Assembly (NCBI RefSeq): GCF_009830285.1
Contig: NZ_WUQX01000001.1
Span: 682,501 to 746,500, forward strand
Source of the DNA: Sporofaciens musculi
GTDB taxonomy: Bacteria > Bacillota > Clostridia > Lachnospirales > Lachnospiraceae
DNA: 64,000 nucleotides
Direction of reading: 5' to 3'
Part shown: positions 41,780 through 49,679 of the stretch, in pieces
How positions within the stretch are numbered: position 1 is the stretch's first letter
Layout: every line of letters begins with the position of its first letter
Notes under the pieces: model-generated
What the model was told of the DNA's origin: nothing
Database searches by the model: none
What the model saw: only the letters and a program-made list of their open reading frames with translations
Position numbers and translations under genes: made by a program

Positions 41780-42581
41780 AAAAATGAAAAATATAGGAAT
41801 GTATGCATTCTTGATTTTGGTTACTTTTATTTCAGTATTTCCTTTGTACTGGATGGTAAGTGCATCCACAAACAAAAGTGTGGATGTATCAAAAGGTGTA
41901 TTATCGTTTGGCTCTCATTTGGGAGAAAACTTGAAAAATCTGCTGGCAAATCAAGATGTAGGGGCTGCATTGGTCAATTCATTTAAATATGCAATATTAC
42001 TTACAATAGTTTCGATGGTGATATGTTCCTTGGCAGGATATGGATTTGAAATTTATCATGATAAAGCAAAAGATGCCGTGATGGGTGTGATTCTTCTTGC
42101 AATGATGGTTCCATTTATTACGATATTGGTCCCATTGTTTCAGATGGTTGCAAAAATGAAAATGTTAAATAGTACGTTGGGATTCATTTTACCAACGGTA
42201 TCAACCCCATTTTTAATCATGATGTTTCGGCAGAGTGCAAGATCATTTCCTCATAATATTATTGAAGCTGCCAGATTAGATGGACTTTCGGAAATTAGAA
42301 TCTTCTTTCAGATGTTTATTCCTACAATGAAATCAACATATGCAGCGGCTATGACTATTACATTTATGAATGCTTGGAATAGTTATATGTGGCCGAAAGT
42401 AATCATGACACAATCCAAGAGCATGACAATGCCAATGGTTGTAGCAAATCTGACAGAGGGATATGTAACAGACTATGGAATGCTTATGTTGGCAGTCTTA
42501 ATATGTACATTGCCTACCGCCTTAGTATTCTTTATTTTACAGAAGAATTTTGCAGAAGGTATTACTGGAGCTGTAAAATAA
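41772..42581 (+). CDS. CUT1 ABC transporter permease (MalG-like)
   Basis: 269 residues from GTG 41772, overlapping the upstream gene's stop; a GTG at 41763 is also possible. Six membrane spans; VFPLYWMVSASTNKSVD near the N-terminus; EAA loop EAARLDGLSEIRIFFQMFIP. The frame is intact. The ending AEGITGAVK is the classic MalG-type C-terminus (EGLTAGAVK-like). Confidence 0.87.
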   Translation: MIKKMKNIGMYAFLILVTFISVFPLYWMVSASTNKSVDVSKGVLSFGSHLGENLKNLLANQDVGAALVNSFKYAILLTIVSMVICSLAGYGFEIYHDKAKDAVMGVILLAMMVPFITILVPLFQMVAKMKMLNSTLGFILPTVSTPFLIMMFRQSARSFPHNIIEAARLDGLSEIRIFFQMFIPTMKSTYAAAMTITFMNAWNSYMWPKVIMTQSKSMTMPMVVANLTEGYVTDYGMLMLAVLICTLPTALVFFILQKNFAEGITGAVK

Positions 42582-42612
42582 TAAATGATATCTATAAAGA
42601 AAGGGATTAGAA

Positions 42613-44644
42613 ATGGAATATAAAAAAATAAATATGCCAGGTCTTCTGCATGGTGGAGATTATAATCCTGAACAATGGTTAGATAGACCGGATATTCTTG
42701 AAGAGGATATCCGGTTAATGAAATTAGCGCATGTAAATAATGTTTCACTAGGAATATTTTCGTGGGCATTTTTAGAGCCAGAAGAAGGAAAATATCAGTT
42801 TGACTATTTAGAAGAAATTATTAACCGTTTATATGACAATGGCATCTATACAAATCTAGCTACACCAACAGGTGCAATGCCAAATTGGATGACTCAAAAA
42901 TATCCTGAAGTAATGCAGACAGATGAAAACGGGATACAGAATTTACCAGGAAAAAGGCATAATTTTTGTTACACGTCTGCTGTTATGAGAGAAAAACTAG
43001 AAAGTTGGATTTGAAATTATCAGAACGCTTTGGAAAACATCCAGGAGTAATTCTTTGGCATATATCAAACGAATACGGAGGAAATTTTAGGGATGCTTCT
43101 TGTCATTGCGAAGAATGTCAAAAAGCATTTCGGAAATGGTTGAAAAAAAATACAAAACATTGGATGCATTGAATCATGCATGGTGGAGTGCGTTTTGGAG
43201 TCATACTTATACCGATTGGGAACAGATTCATTCACCTTCTCCGAGGGGAGAGGATGAATTACACGGTTTGAAATTGGACTGGAAAAGATTTGTGAGCGAA
43301 CAGTTACAGGACTTTTGTAGAGAAGAGATTCGAGCTGTTAAAACATATTCGGATCTTCCAGTTACAACAAACATGATGATGTATTTTTCACCATTGGATT
43401 ATGATAAATGGGCAGAGGAGTTGGATGTGATTTCTTGGGACTCTTATCCGAGTTGGCATACAAAAGAAGATGAAGTACCGATTGCTGTGTGGGCAGCCTT
43501 TATGCATAACCAGATGAGAGGATTTCAGAAGAAGCCATTTTTGATGATGGAATCAACACCATCACTTGTGAATTGGGATGAGGAAAATAATGTAAAAAGA
43601 CCGGGGATGAATTACTTATCTTCAATGCAGGCAATTGCGTTAGGTTCGGATAGTGTTCTTTATTTTCAATGGAGAAAAAGCAGAGGATCGAGTGAAAAGT
43701 TTCATGGAGCGGTTGTTGATCATGATGCGTCAGAAAAGAATAGAGTTTTTCAAGAAGTTGCTTGGATTGGCAAAGATCTAGAAAAGCTAAGCAGTCAAAT
43801 ACTAAGTACATGTAATAGGGCGAAGGTAGCTATTATTATGGATTGGGAAAATTGGTGGGCTCTTTCTGACGCACAAGCAATATCGAGAAAATTTGATTAT
43901 ACGGAAGAACTTTTAAAATATTATCGGGTTTTTTGGGAAAAAGGAATTGAAGTTGATATAATTTCCATGGATCGAGAGTTGTTAGATTATCAGCTTGTGG
44001 TTGCTCCGACCTTGTACTTGCATAAAAAAGAGTATATTCATAAAGTAGAAGCATACGTGGAAGCAGGTGGAATATATGTAACAACTTATTGGAGTGGAGT
44101 AGTAAATGAAACAGATTTATGTTTTATTGGAGAGAGACCACATGAGAGATTGCTAGGATTATCAGTTGATGAGATTGATGTGGGGAATGAATATTTTCCA
44201 AATACTTTCTCCTATAAAGATGGTGTATATAAAGCCGGTGTGTTAAGAGAAGTTGTGACACTTCAAACTGCAAAGCCGTTGGGAACATACTTGCAAGATT
44301 ACAATGTAAATACTCCAGCAATTACAGAAAATGCGTATGGCAAAGGAAAAGCTTACTATGTTGTTGTTCAACCAGATCTGGAATTTTTGAAAGAATTTTT
44401 GGGCGATGTAATTGAGGAAGCAAATGTGGAAGCAAATTTGACGGAAACATTACCTTATGGAGTTACTGTTTCAAAAAGAAGTGGAAAAGAACAGAAAGAT
44501 GATGTATATTTTCTTCAGAATTTTAACAGACATCCTGTGAAGATGGTTTTGAATGAATGTTATACAAATTTGATTACTGATGAAATCCTTACAGGTTCAA
44601 TAAAACTGCAAACATATCAATGTATTGTGATGCAAAAGAAATAA
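42613..44644 (+). CDS. GH42 beta-galactosidase, two frame breaks
   Basis: About 677 residues, the usual GH42 size. N-terminal barrel start LLHGGDYNPEQWLDRPDILE; acid/base Glu in ILWHISNEYGGNF, with the zinc-type cysteine cluster CHCEECQKAF; nucleophile Glu in FLMMESTPSLVNW; then the A5-type trimerisation domain and a small beta domain. Breaks lie near 43000 and 43140 (A8 run). No signal peptide, so it acts on imported oligosaccharides. Its place right behind a CUT1 importer and the frl genes suggests that it trims a galactosyl residue from the imported compound. Confidence 0.88.
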
Positions 44645-44670
44645 GATTCCGTAATAGGGAGGAGCTCACA

Positions 44671-45524
44671 TTGAAATCAAAGGCAAAGACATTTTTAATT
44701 GATATTTTACTTGATATTGTAGGTGGTTGTTTCATTGCGATTGGAGTCTATAATTTTGCAGTGGCATCTGGATTTCCGGTAGCAGGTATATCAGGTATTG
44801 CAATCGTGTTTTATTATTTTTGGAAAATTCCAATTGGTACAATGACGACAATTTTGAATATTCCAATTATTTTAATTTGTTACAAGTTGTTGGGAAAACA
44901 ATTTTTTTAAGATCAATAAAGACAATGTTAATTTCTAATATACTGATGGACTGGGTTGTTCCATTGTTTCCAGTTTACCAAGGTGATATGATGTTATCTT
45001 GTATTTGTATGAGTGTATTCTCAGGAATCGGATATGCATTAATTTACATGAGAGATACCTCTACAGGTGGAGCAGATTTTGTTTTGATGGCAATACACAA
45101 GGCAAAGCCACATATTTCTGTAGGAAAAATTATCATTGTTATGGATTTTATTATTGTAATTATTGGTGGAATTCTGATGCGTGGAAACATTGATAAGATT
45201 ATTTATGGATTAATTGGAACGTATATTCTATCATTTGTCGTAGATAAGCTAATGTATGGCGTTGATGCTGGAAAACTTGCTTTGATTGTAACAGAAAAGG
45301 GACCACAAATTGCGGCAAAAATTGATGAGCTATCACAACGAGGGGCAACTTTGATTAAGGCAGAAGGAAGTTATACAGGACGTGAAAAAGAAGTATTAAT
45401 GTGTGCATGTAACAATAAAGAAATGCATACGATTCAAGAAGCTGTAAAGAAAGTAGATTCATCAGCGTTTCTTGTTATAATGGAATCGAATGAAGTGCGT
45501 GGAAAAGGATTCAAGCCACATTAA
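44671..45524 (+). CDS. YitT family membrane protein (DUF161 + DUF2179), one frame break
   Basis: About 284 residues from TTG 44671, behind GGGAGGAG. The N-terminal half has five to six hydrophobic spans (IAIGVYNFAVASGFPVAGIS; GYALIYMRDTSTGGADFVLM). The C-terminal DUF2179 cytoplasmic domain has TEKGPQIAAKIDELSQRGAT and GSYTGREKEVLMCACNNKEM. One T is missing in the T7 run near 44903. YitT proteins are transporters or regulators of unknown substrate. As the last gene of the operon it could export an end product such as an amino acid, but this is inference. Confidence 0.82.
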
Positions 45525-45558
45525 AAGAAATATAATATAAAAATTAAGAAGTTCTAGC

Positions 45559-45806
45559 ATGGATCGGTATAAGATTGGATCCGGAACATTATCTTTGATT
45601 ATGGAACGTTATCACGCGGGGAATTCCGATTGAAGAACTCCAGATGATGCCACCAAAAGAGGTGGAATTACTTTTTATCCTCAGAAAAATATTAAAAAGA
45701 AGGATATTCCACTTCCAGATTTCCAGTACTACTATGATAGGATTCATACCCCAAACAGTCGAGTAAATATCTCTTACTGCTGGTTAGATTACAAAGAGCA
45801 TATTGT
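45559..45806 (+). pseudogene. IS21 IstA N-terminal fragment
   Basis: MDRYKIGSGTLSLIMERYH, then after an indel EELQMMPPKEVELLFYPQKN, IKKKDIPLPDFQYYYDRIHT and NISYCWLDYKEH match the same region of the intact IstA at 32725. Homology stops abruptly at about 45806. Confidence 0.7.
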
Positions 45807-46052
45807 CTCACAGGAAAATATTCCAGGTTACAAAGAAATCGCAGAGAATATTTATGAAAATTCAGAGGTTTATCCAGTTGCATATGTGACCAGTCAATAT
45901 CTTTCGGAAGAGGATTATAATACCCTGGAATTTCCATATAATCAGACAGCATTTCTTGACTTTGCTGTTGTGAAAAACAGAAGTTCCTGTGCCGGATGGA
46001 AGGAACAGCTTCAATCAAAGATACAGGAAGTAGATATTGGATTTCAATATAA
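45807..46052 (+). pseudogene. YfhO-like membrane protein fragment
   Basis: ENSEVYPVAYVTSQYLSEED, YNTLEFPYNQTAFLDFAVVK and NRSSCAGWKEQLQSKI resemble a segment of YfhO-type membrane glycosyltransferase-like proteins. It is joined in frame to the IstA fragment before it and to an XRE fragment after it. No start codon of its own. Confidence 0.4.
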
Positions 46053-46260
46053 AGAGATAGATAGCAGGCAGTCAGTATAATGGGAAAGTGAGCAGAGCAT
46101 GCCCGATGTGGAAAAAATAATTATAATGAGTGATTATTTTAATGTTACTACAGATTATATCTTAAAAGGTATTGAAGTAGTCGAAAATAAAAAGAAAAAA
46201 AGTAAAGAAATTGTAGGAAAAGTGCTCTATATTGCATCTACAGCATTAATTGTGTATATT
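46053..46260 (+). pseudogene. XRE-family regulator fragment with membrane tail
   Basis: SRQSV-stop-WESEQSMPDVEK, then MSDYFNVTTDYILKGIEVVE, is the second half of an XRE helix-turn-helix domain, followed by a lysine-rich linker and a hydrophobic span (VLYIASTALIVYI) cut by the IS21 end at 46262. A stop replaces the usual SK before W, and the first half of the domain is absent. Confidence 0.6.
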
Positions 46261-46261
46261 C

Positions 46262-46345
46262 CGTTCCAAGTGAACCACTTGCACGGTCAAACTGAGCCAG
46301 TCCCACGGAGGATGAGAGCCACCCTCACGGAGACTGAGCCAATGC
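46262..46345. repeat. IS21-family subterminal repeats (TGAGCCA type)
   Basis: Units start near 46271, 46293, 46315 and 46335: TGAACCA / TGAGCCA / AGAGCCA / TGAGCCA, the first three followed by a CACGG element, with a period of about 22 bases. They are inverted relative to the GTGGCTCA repeats at 35211-35294, so the two sites could be opposite ends of the same IS21 species, now far apart. Confidence 0.6.
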
Positions 46346-46401
46346 TATTTTATGCTAATTATCAGGCAACTGCCTGTTAATTATAAATACAACTGAATAA
46401 A

Positions 46402-46608
46402 TCATAGGTCATAATAATCGTCTGGTAATACAATGCCGTTTTCTTCCAGAAGCTTTTTCAGGAAATGTACCTGACGCTGGAGAGATTCTATTTCAATCCA
46501 GTTGCCATGACATAATTCATCGCATTCTTCCAGTTCAAGACGAGCTAACACATAGTCTTGCCACTTGATACAATGATGATCTTTACTGAATGCACAATAA
46601 TTATTCAT
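46402..46608 (-). CDS. Small IS21-associated hypothetical protein
   Basis: 68 residues (MNNYCAFSKDHHCIKWQDYV, then SLQRQVHFLKKLLEENGIVL). It overlaps the end of the istB remnant by 8 bases and lies between istB and the IS end, where some IS21 relatives carry a small extra gene. The coiled-coil-like C-terminus may mediate dimerisation. Function unknown. Confidence 0.5.
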   Translation of the reverse strand: MNNYCAFSKDHHCIKWQDYVLARLELEECDELCHGNWIEIESLQRQVHFLKKLLEENGIVLPDDYYDL

Positions 46609-46844
46609 GGATGCCTCCTTTCTGGGCTGCTTTCAATCCGTGACGCTCACGCATGAATACCTTACCATCAATCAACACTTCATATGAATTGTGAATGATT
46701 CGATCCATGATTGCTTCTGAAATAGGACTTCCAGCAGCCTCTGTTGGAGTAATGCGTGAATACCACTCTACCGGTTCATACTGAGTACAAAAGATGGTGG
46801 ATTTATCTGTGCATCTTGATTCTGCAATCTCAAGAAGGTCATAT
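46601..46844 (-). pseudogene. istB: IstB C-terminal fragment
   Basis: Minus strand: YDLLEIAESRCTDKSTIFCT, QYEPVEWYSRITPTEAAG, AIMDRIIHNSYEVLIDGKVF. This is the sensor-2 end of IstB. The AAA+ core is missing: the fragment joins directly to the 5' end of an XRE gene at about 46845. Confidence 0.75.
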
Positions 46845-46848
46845 AGTT

Positions 46849-47184
46849 ATGGAGTATGAAAAAGTACTTGGGGCGCACATAAAAGATATAAGGAAAAGGC
46901 GTAACATGACACAGGAAATACTAGCTGAGTTAGTGGGGGTCACTAGTCAACATATTAGTAATATAGAGACGGGAAAAACAAAAGTAAGTTTATCTACCTT
47001 CATTAAAATTGTAAATGAATTAAATATACCACCAGAGATGGTACTGGCTGAATGTATGAAAATTGAAACACCTGCCTTGAAGAATGAAATTATGGATATT
47101 ATACAAGATTGTAGTCAGAAAGAATTGAAAATTATTGCAGAAATAATTGAATCTTCTAAAGTGATTTTAAGAAAAATAAGCTAG
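46849..47184 (+). CDS. XRE-family (Cro/CI) transcriptional regulator
   Basis: 111 residues from ATG 46849 (MEYEKVLGAHIKDIRKRRNM). A classic HTH: TQEILAELVGVTSQHISNIE, then TGKTKVSLSTFIKIVNELNI, and an acidic helical tail. The frame extends upstream to 46756, but that part is antisense to the istB fragment, so the native promoter has been replaced by IS debris. Related regulators sit at the ends of Tn916/Tn1549-type elements. Confidence 0.78.
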   Translation: MEYEKVLGAHIKDIRKRRNMTQEILAELVGVTSQHISNIETGKTKVSLSTFIKIVNELNIPPEMVLAECMKIETPALKNEIMDIIQDCSQKELKIIAEIIESSKVILRKIS

Positions 47185-47514
47185 TATAACCATACTAAGC
47201 TATGTAGGTAAATTTTGGGTTAAAGGTATAGTGTAGAACGTCACGCTATTTGCTCCAGTTTCAAGCAAATTAATTTATCAAGAAAACCTTGGGGGTCTTC
47301 CACGGTAAACGCAAGCTTTTTGCTTATTTTGCTCTGTATGAAGTTTTCGTAATGAAAAAACAAATTTTGTACCTTTCAGAGCTTAATTACTTCAATTACT
47401 ATAAGAGCACAATTATGCACATCTGCCAAATTGAATCAGTTCTGCTCTGAGTATTTTGTGAAAACAGAGATATGCGTTTACCGTGGGGGTCTTCCATCCC
47501 CAAACCCCTGGAAC

Positions 47515-47560
47515 CCTTGCCACAGCAATAATCAGCCATCTAATGATTGTTGTGGCAAGG
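47515..47560. terminator. Strong hairpin in the intergenic region
   Basis: CCTTGCCACA (47515-47524) pairs with TGTGGCAAGG (47551-47560). Inner bases GCAATAATC and GATTGTTG extend the stem. An A-rich tract follows on the plus strand, so a terminator would work only for minus-strand transcription. Confidence 0.45.
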
Positions 47561-47721
47561 CATAAAAAAGGGATTATATAATTCGACTAATTTGACTCAA
47601 AATGACCTCAAATAAAACGCAAAATAACAGTATAGGAATGTGGTGTTGCGATAGCTATATTAATTGATAAAAAGGTATGTACCAAAGCTTATTTATTTGC
47701 AGTGGGTTATATTAGTATAGC

Positions 47722-47813
47722 GTCTCAATCATTTTTTTGATTTATAAAAACCATGCAAATCCAATATCCATAAGGAAAAGCGGGAATTGTATTAGTAAAA
47801 AAATGATTGAGAC
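47722..47813. repeat. 92-bp element with perfect 17-bp inverted ends
   Basis: GTCTCAATCATTTTTTT (47722-47738) is exactly inverted as AAAAAAATGATTGAGAC (47797-47813). Both outer flanks contain AGTATA within a few bases. It has a MITE-like size and form and no coding potential. Confidence 0.55.
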
Positions 47814-48071
47814 ATAGTATACTGACCATTTAACACTCTTAACCTTGAATCCAGGGTAAAAATTTATAATGAAATTAGGGTTACAACTTATGTGTTGTTA
47901 AAATACGTCCTGTGGGCATCTGTCCATCTGGGCGTTTTTTATATTTCTGAAAGATTATTAAAAATTTTCTTCCAGACCCGAACATTCGCATTGTCCCATT
48001 CGGGCTATTGAATGAAAGGGAAAATAGAAATCCTACCGTAATCCGGCAGGACGGGAAGGAGGTGAACTCGA

Positions 48072-48512
48072 ATGAGGAAATCTTCTTCCTATGATGAAAT
48101 GGCAGTCCGGAAACAATTTGACCGGATATGCAAACTGGCATTGAAAGGCGAAAAGATAGACTACCGCAGACATATCGCTTACAGGCAGAAGCATGAGGTG
48201 ATGCTGTCGGAATTGTCAGAAAAGGATATGGGCAGACTTTTTACTGTGGATGACTATGGAGTGGAAAATCAATGGTTCCAGGTACTTGGCTATGATATAG
48301 AAGTGAAGGATATGTTGATTGCGGAGGCGTTGCAGGCACTTTCTGAAAAGAAAAGGGATGTGGTTCTGCTTTCTTATTTTATGGATATGAGCGATGCAGA
48401 AATTGGCAGGGCATTGAATCTTGTCCGTAGTACAGTCTATGAACACAGAAAGCGTTCGCTAGAATTGATGAAAAATATTATGGAGGAACATACGGATGAA
48501 AAGAAAAGGTAA
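48072..48512 (+). CDS. Sigma-like regulator of the Tn916/Tn1549 type (Orf7-like)
   Basis: 146 residues (MRKSSSYDEMAVRKQFDRIC; then LQALSEKKRDVVLLSYFMDM and DAEIGRALNLVRSTVYEHRK, a sigma region 4 helix-turn-helix). GGAGGTGAA precedes the ATG. In Tn916-type elements the equivalent protein activates the excision module. The next gene overlaps by 17 bases. Frame intact. Confidence 0.82.
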   Translation: MRKSSSYDEMAVRKQFDRICKLALKGEKIDYRRHIAYRQKHEVMLSELSEKDMGRLFTVDDYGVENQWFQVLGYDIEVKDMLIAEALQALSEKKRDVVLLSYFMDMSDAEIGRALNLVRSTVYEHRKRSLELMKNIMEEHTDEKKR

Positions 48513-48744
48513 ACAGACTAAGAATGTCAATTTGCTGCCGTTCCATATTATTAAGGCAGCATCAGAAGGAGATATAGGGGCAATTCATAAAGTGTTGAGC
48601 CATTATGAAGGTTACATAGCAAGGCTTTCTATACAGTGTTTGTACGATGAATATGGACAGCCGCATTATTGTGTGGATGAAACCTTGCGTAAGAGATTGG
48701 AAACAAAGCTGATTACAAAAATATTGAATTTTGAAATAGCATAA
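48496..48744 (+). CDS. Helix-turn-helix protein (Tn916 Orf8-like)
   Basis: 82 residues: MKRKGKQTKNVNLLPFHIIK, AASEGDIGAIHKVLSHYEGY, IARLSIQCLYDEYGQPHYCV. It has the conserved pattern of the small HTH proteins that overlap the sigma-like gene in Tn916-family elements. It probably acts with its partner in regulating excision and transfer. Confidence 0.8.
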   Translation: MKRKGKQTKNVNLLPFHIIKAASEGDIGAIHKVLSHYEGYIARLSIQCLYDEYGQPHYCVDETLRKRLETKLITKILNFEIA

Positions 48745-49171
48745 CCGGCAAATAGTTTCCTTACCCTTTCGGAAGCTGACAAAAATATTGTACCTTGACA
48801 AGTTCATATTGAGAATCCTGCAGGACGTATGGAGCAGTGGAGCTATTTAATGAATACGCCATGACTATCTGTATCTGCCACTTTGCGACATCATGTCGTA
48901 AAGTGGTAGGTATTGGAAACGATGGAATGTTGATTCGGACATTGAAGTAAAGATACGAGCGATAGATATTTGATTACTGGCAAAGGGACAGGAACTTTGC
49001 GGCGATGATGCTGTTTCTGATAATGATACTTCCGGAGTAAGCTGTTCCGGTCTGAAAAGATTGCAATTCCTACATGAAAACTGTTATTAGCAGTTTTTTG
49101 TATTCTATGGCGAATGGAGCTGTTTCCTGACAGCCACCTGCAGGGTAAATTTTTTGGAAGGAGGGTAGAAA
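48745..49171. other. 427-bp intergenic region before xis, with hairpin and terminator
   Basis: A near-perfect palindrome CCACTTTGCGACAT / ATGTCGTAAAGTGG at 48878-48906 looks like a binding site or attenuator stem. A terminator-like stem AAAACTG-N7-CAGTTTTTT lies at 49077-49099. No credible gene is present. The region would uncouple xis-int from the sigma/Orf8 unit. Confidence 0.5.
49077..49099 (+). terminator. Intrinsic terminator upstream of xis
   Basis: AAAACTG (49077-49083) pairs with CAGTTTT, and the stem ends in TTTTTTG. It lies 73 bases before the excisionase start. Confidence 0.6.
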
Positions 49172-49360
49172 ATGCCACGAAATATAAATAAGAAACGATT
49201 TGTCAGATACAAAGAGGGCGCGGAGTTATACAGTATGTGCCAGAGAAAGTTCGAGCAGATGGCAAAAGATGCAAATGCAATCTATAAATTGGATAAGCTG
49301 GTATTGGTAAATTGCGATATTTTTGAAGAATATTTAGAAACATTTAGAGTTAGAGGATAG
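49172..49360 (+). CDS. xis: Excisionase
   Basis: 62 residues (MPRNINKKRFVRYKEGAELY, SMCQRKFEQMAKDANAIYKL, CDIFEEYLETFRVRG), the DUF6462/excisionase pattern of Tn916/Tn1549-type elements. GGAAGGAGGG precedes the ATG. It bends DNA at the element ends so that the integrase encoded 320 bases downstream can excise. Confidence 0.82.
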   Translation: MPRNINKKRFVRYKEGAELYSMCQRKFEQMAKDANAIYKLDKLVLVNCDIFEEYLETFRVRG

Positions 49361-49395
49361 TCAAATGAAGAGATTCTGAAAAAATATTTTTGTCG

Positions 49396-49435
49396 GACAA
49401 AAACACTTGACTTTTTGTCTTACAGAAATTATAAT
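49396..49435 (+). promoter_or_regulatory. Promoter with overlapping operator before the CopG-like gene and int
   Basis: TTGACT (49407-49412) and TATAAT (49430-49435) are 17 bases apart, an excellent sigma-A promoter. A perfect 8-bp inverted repeat GACAAAAA-N8-TTTTTGTC (49396-49403 and 49412-49419) surrounds the -35 box. A protein bound there would block RNA polymerase, so the adjacent ribbon-helix-helix gene is probably autoregulated. Confidence 0.65.
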
Positions 49436-49465
49436 AGACTTAGTTATGAATGGAGGTGCATATAG

Positions 49466-49633
49466 ATGGCGAAAATCGGGAGACCTAAAAAAGAGTCTCC
49501 TAAGTTGAAGTCAATAACAATCCGGCTTTCTGATAGTGAATACGAAAAGTTCATTAAGTATGCTGCCAGTCATAATATGACCATGACACAAGCATTGGTA
49601 AAAGGAATAGAGTTATTATACCAGAATCCGTAA
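49466..49633 (+). CDS. Small CopG/ribbon-helix-helix protein
   Basis: 55 residues from ATG 49466 (GGAGGTG site): MAKIGRPKKESPKLKSITIR, LSDSEYEKFIKYAASHNMTM, TQALVKGIELLYQNP. A single RHH unit: strand KSITIRLS, then two helices. It binds DNA as a dimer; the likely target is the inverted repeat around its own -35 box. It sits between xis and int and so may control integrase expression. Confidence 0.75.
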   Translation: MAKIGRPKKESPKLKSITIRLSDSEYEKFIKYAASHNMTMTQALVKGIELLYQNP

Positions 49634-49679
49634 TGCTTGAAGTGCTGCAGAATCTCTTTCCATTAATGAAGGAGCAGAG

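Larger units (their letters stand above)
47185..48071. other. Gene-free region of about 890 bp with several structured repeats
   Basis: Contents: GGGGGTCTTCCA twice (47291-47302 and 47485-47496), each abutting an arm of an inverted repeat ACGGTAAACGCA / TGCGTTTACCGT (47302-47313 / 47473-47484); a stem CCTTGCCACA / TGTGGCAAGG at 47515-47560; a 17-bp inverted repeat at 47722-47813; a terminator-like stem before CGTTTTTT at about 47907-47941. It separates the XRE gene from the sigma-Orf8-xis-int module and may hold control sites or an oriT of that element. No ORF here looks real. Confidence 0.5.

Noticed and set aside
40889..42581. A missing ABC ATPase as sign of a broken transporter
   Set aside because: CUT1 systems in Firmicutes commonly share one MsmK-type ATPase encoded elsewhere, so absence here is normal.
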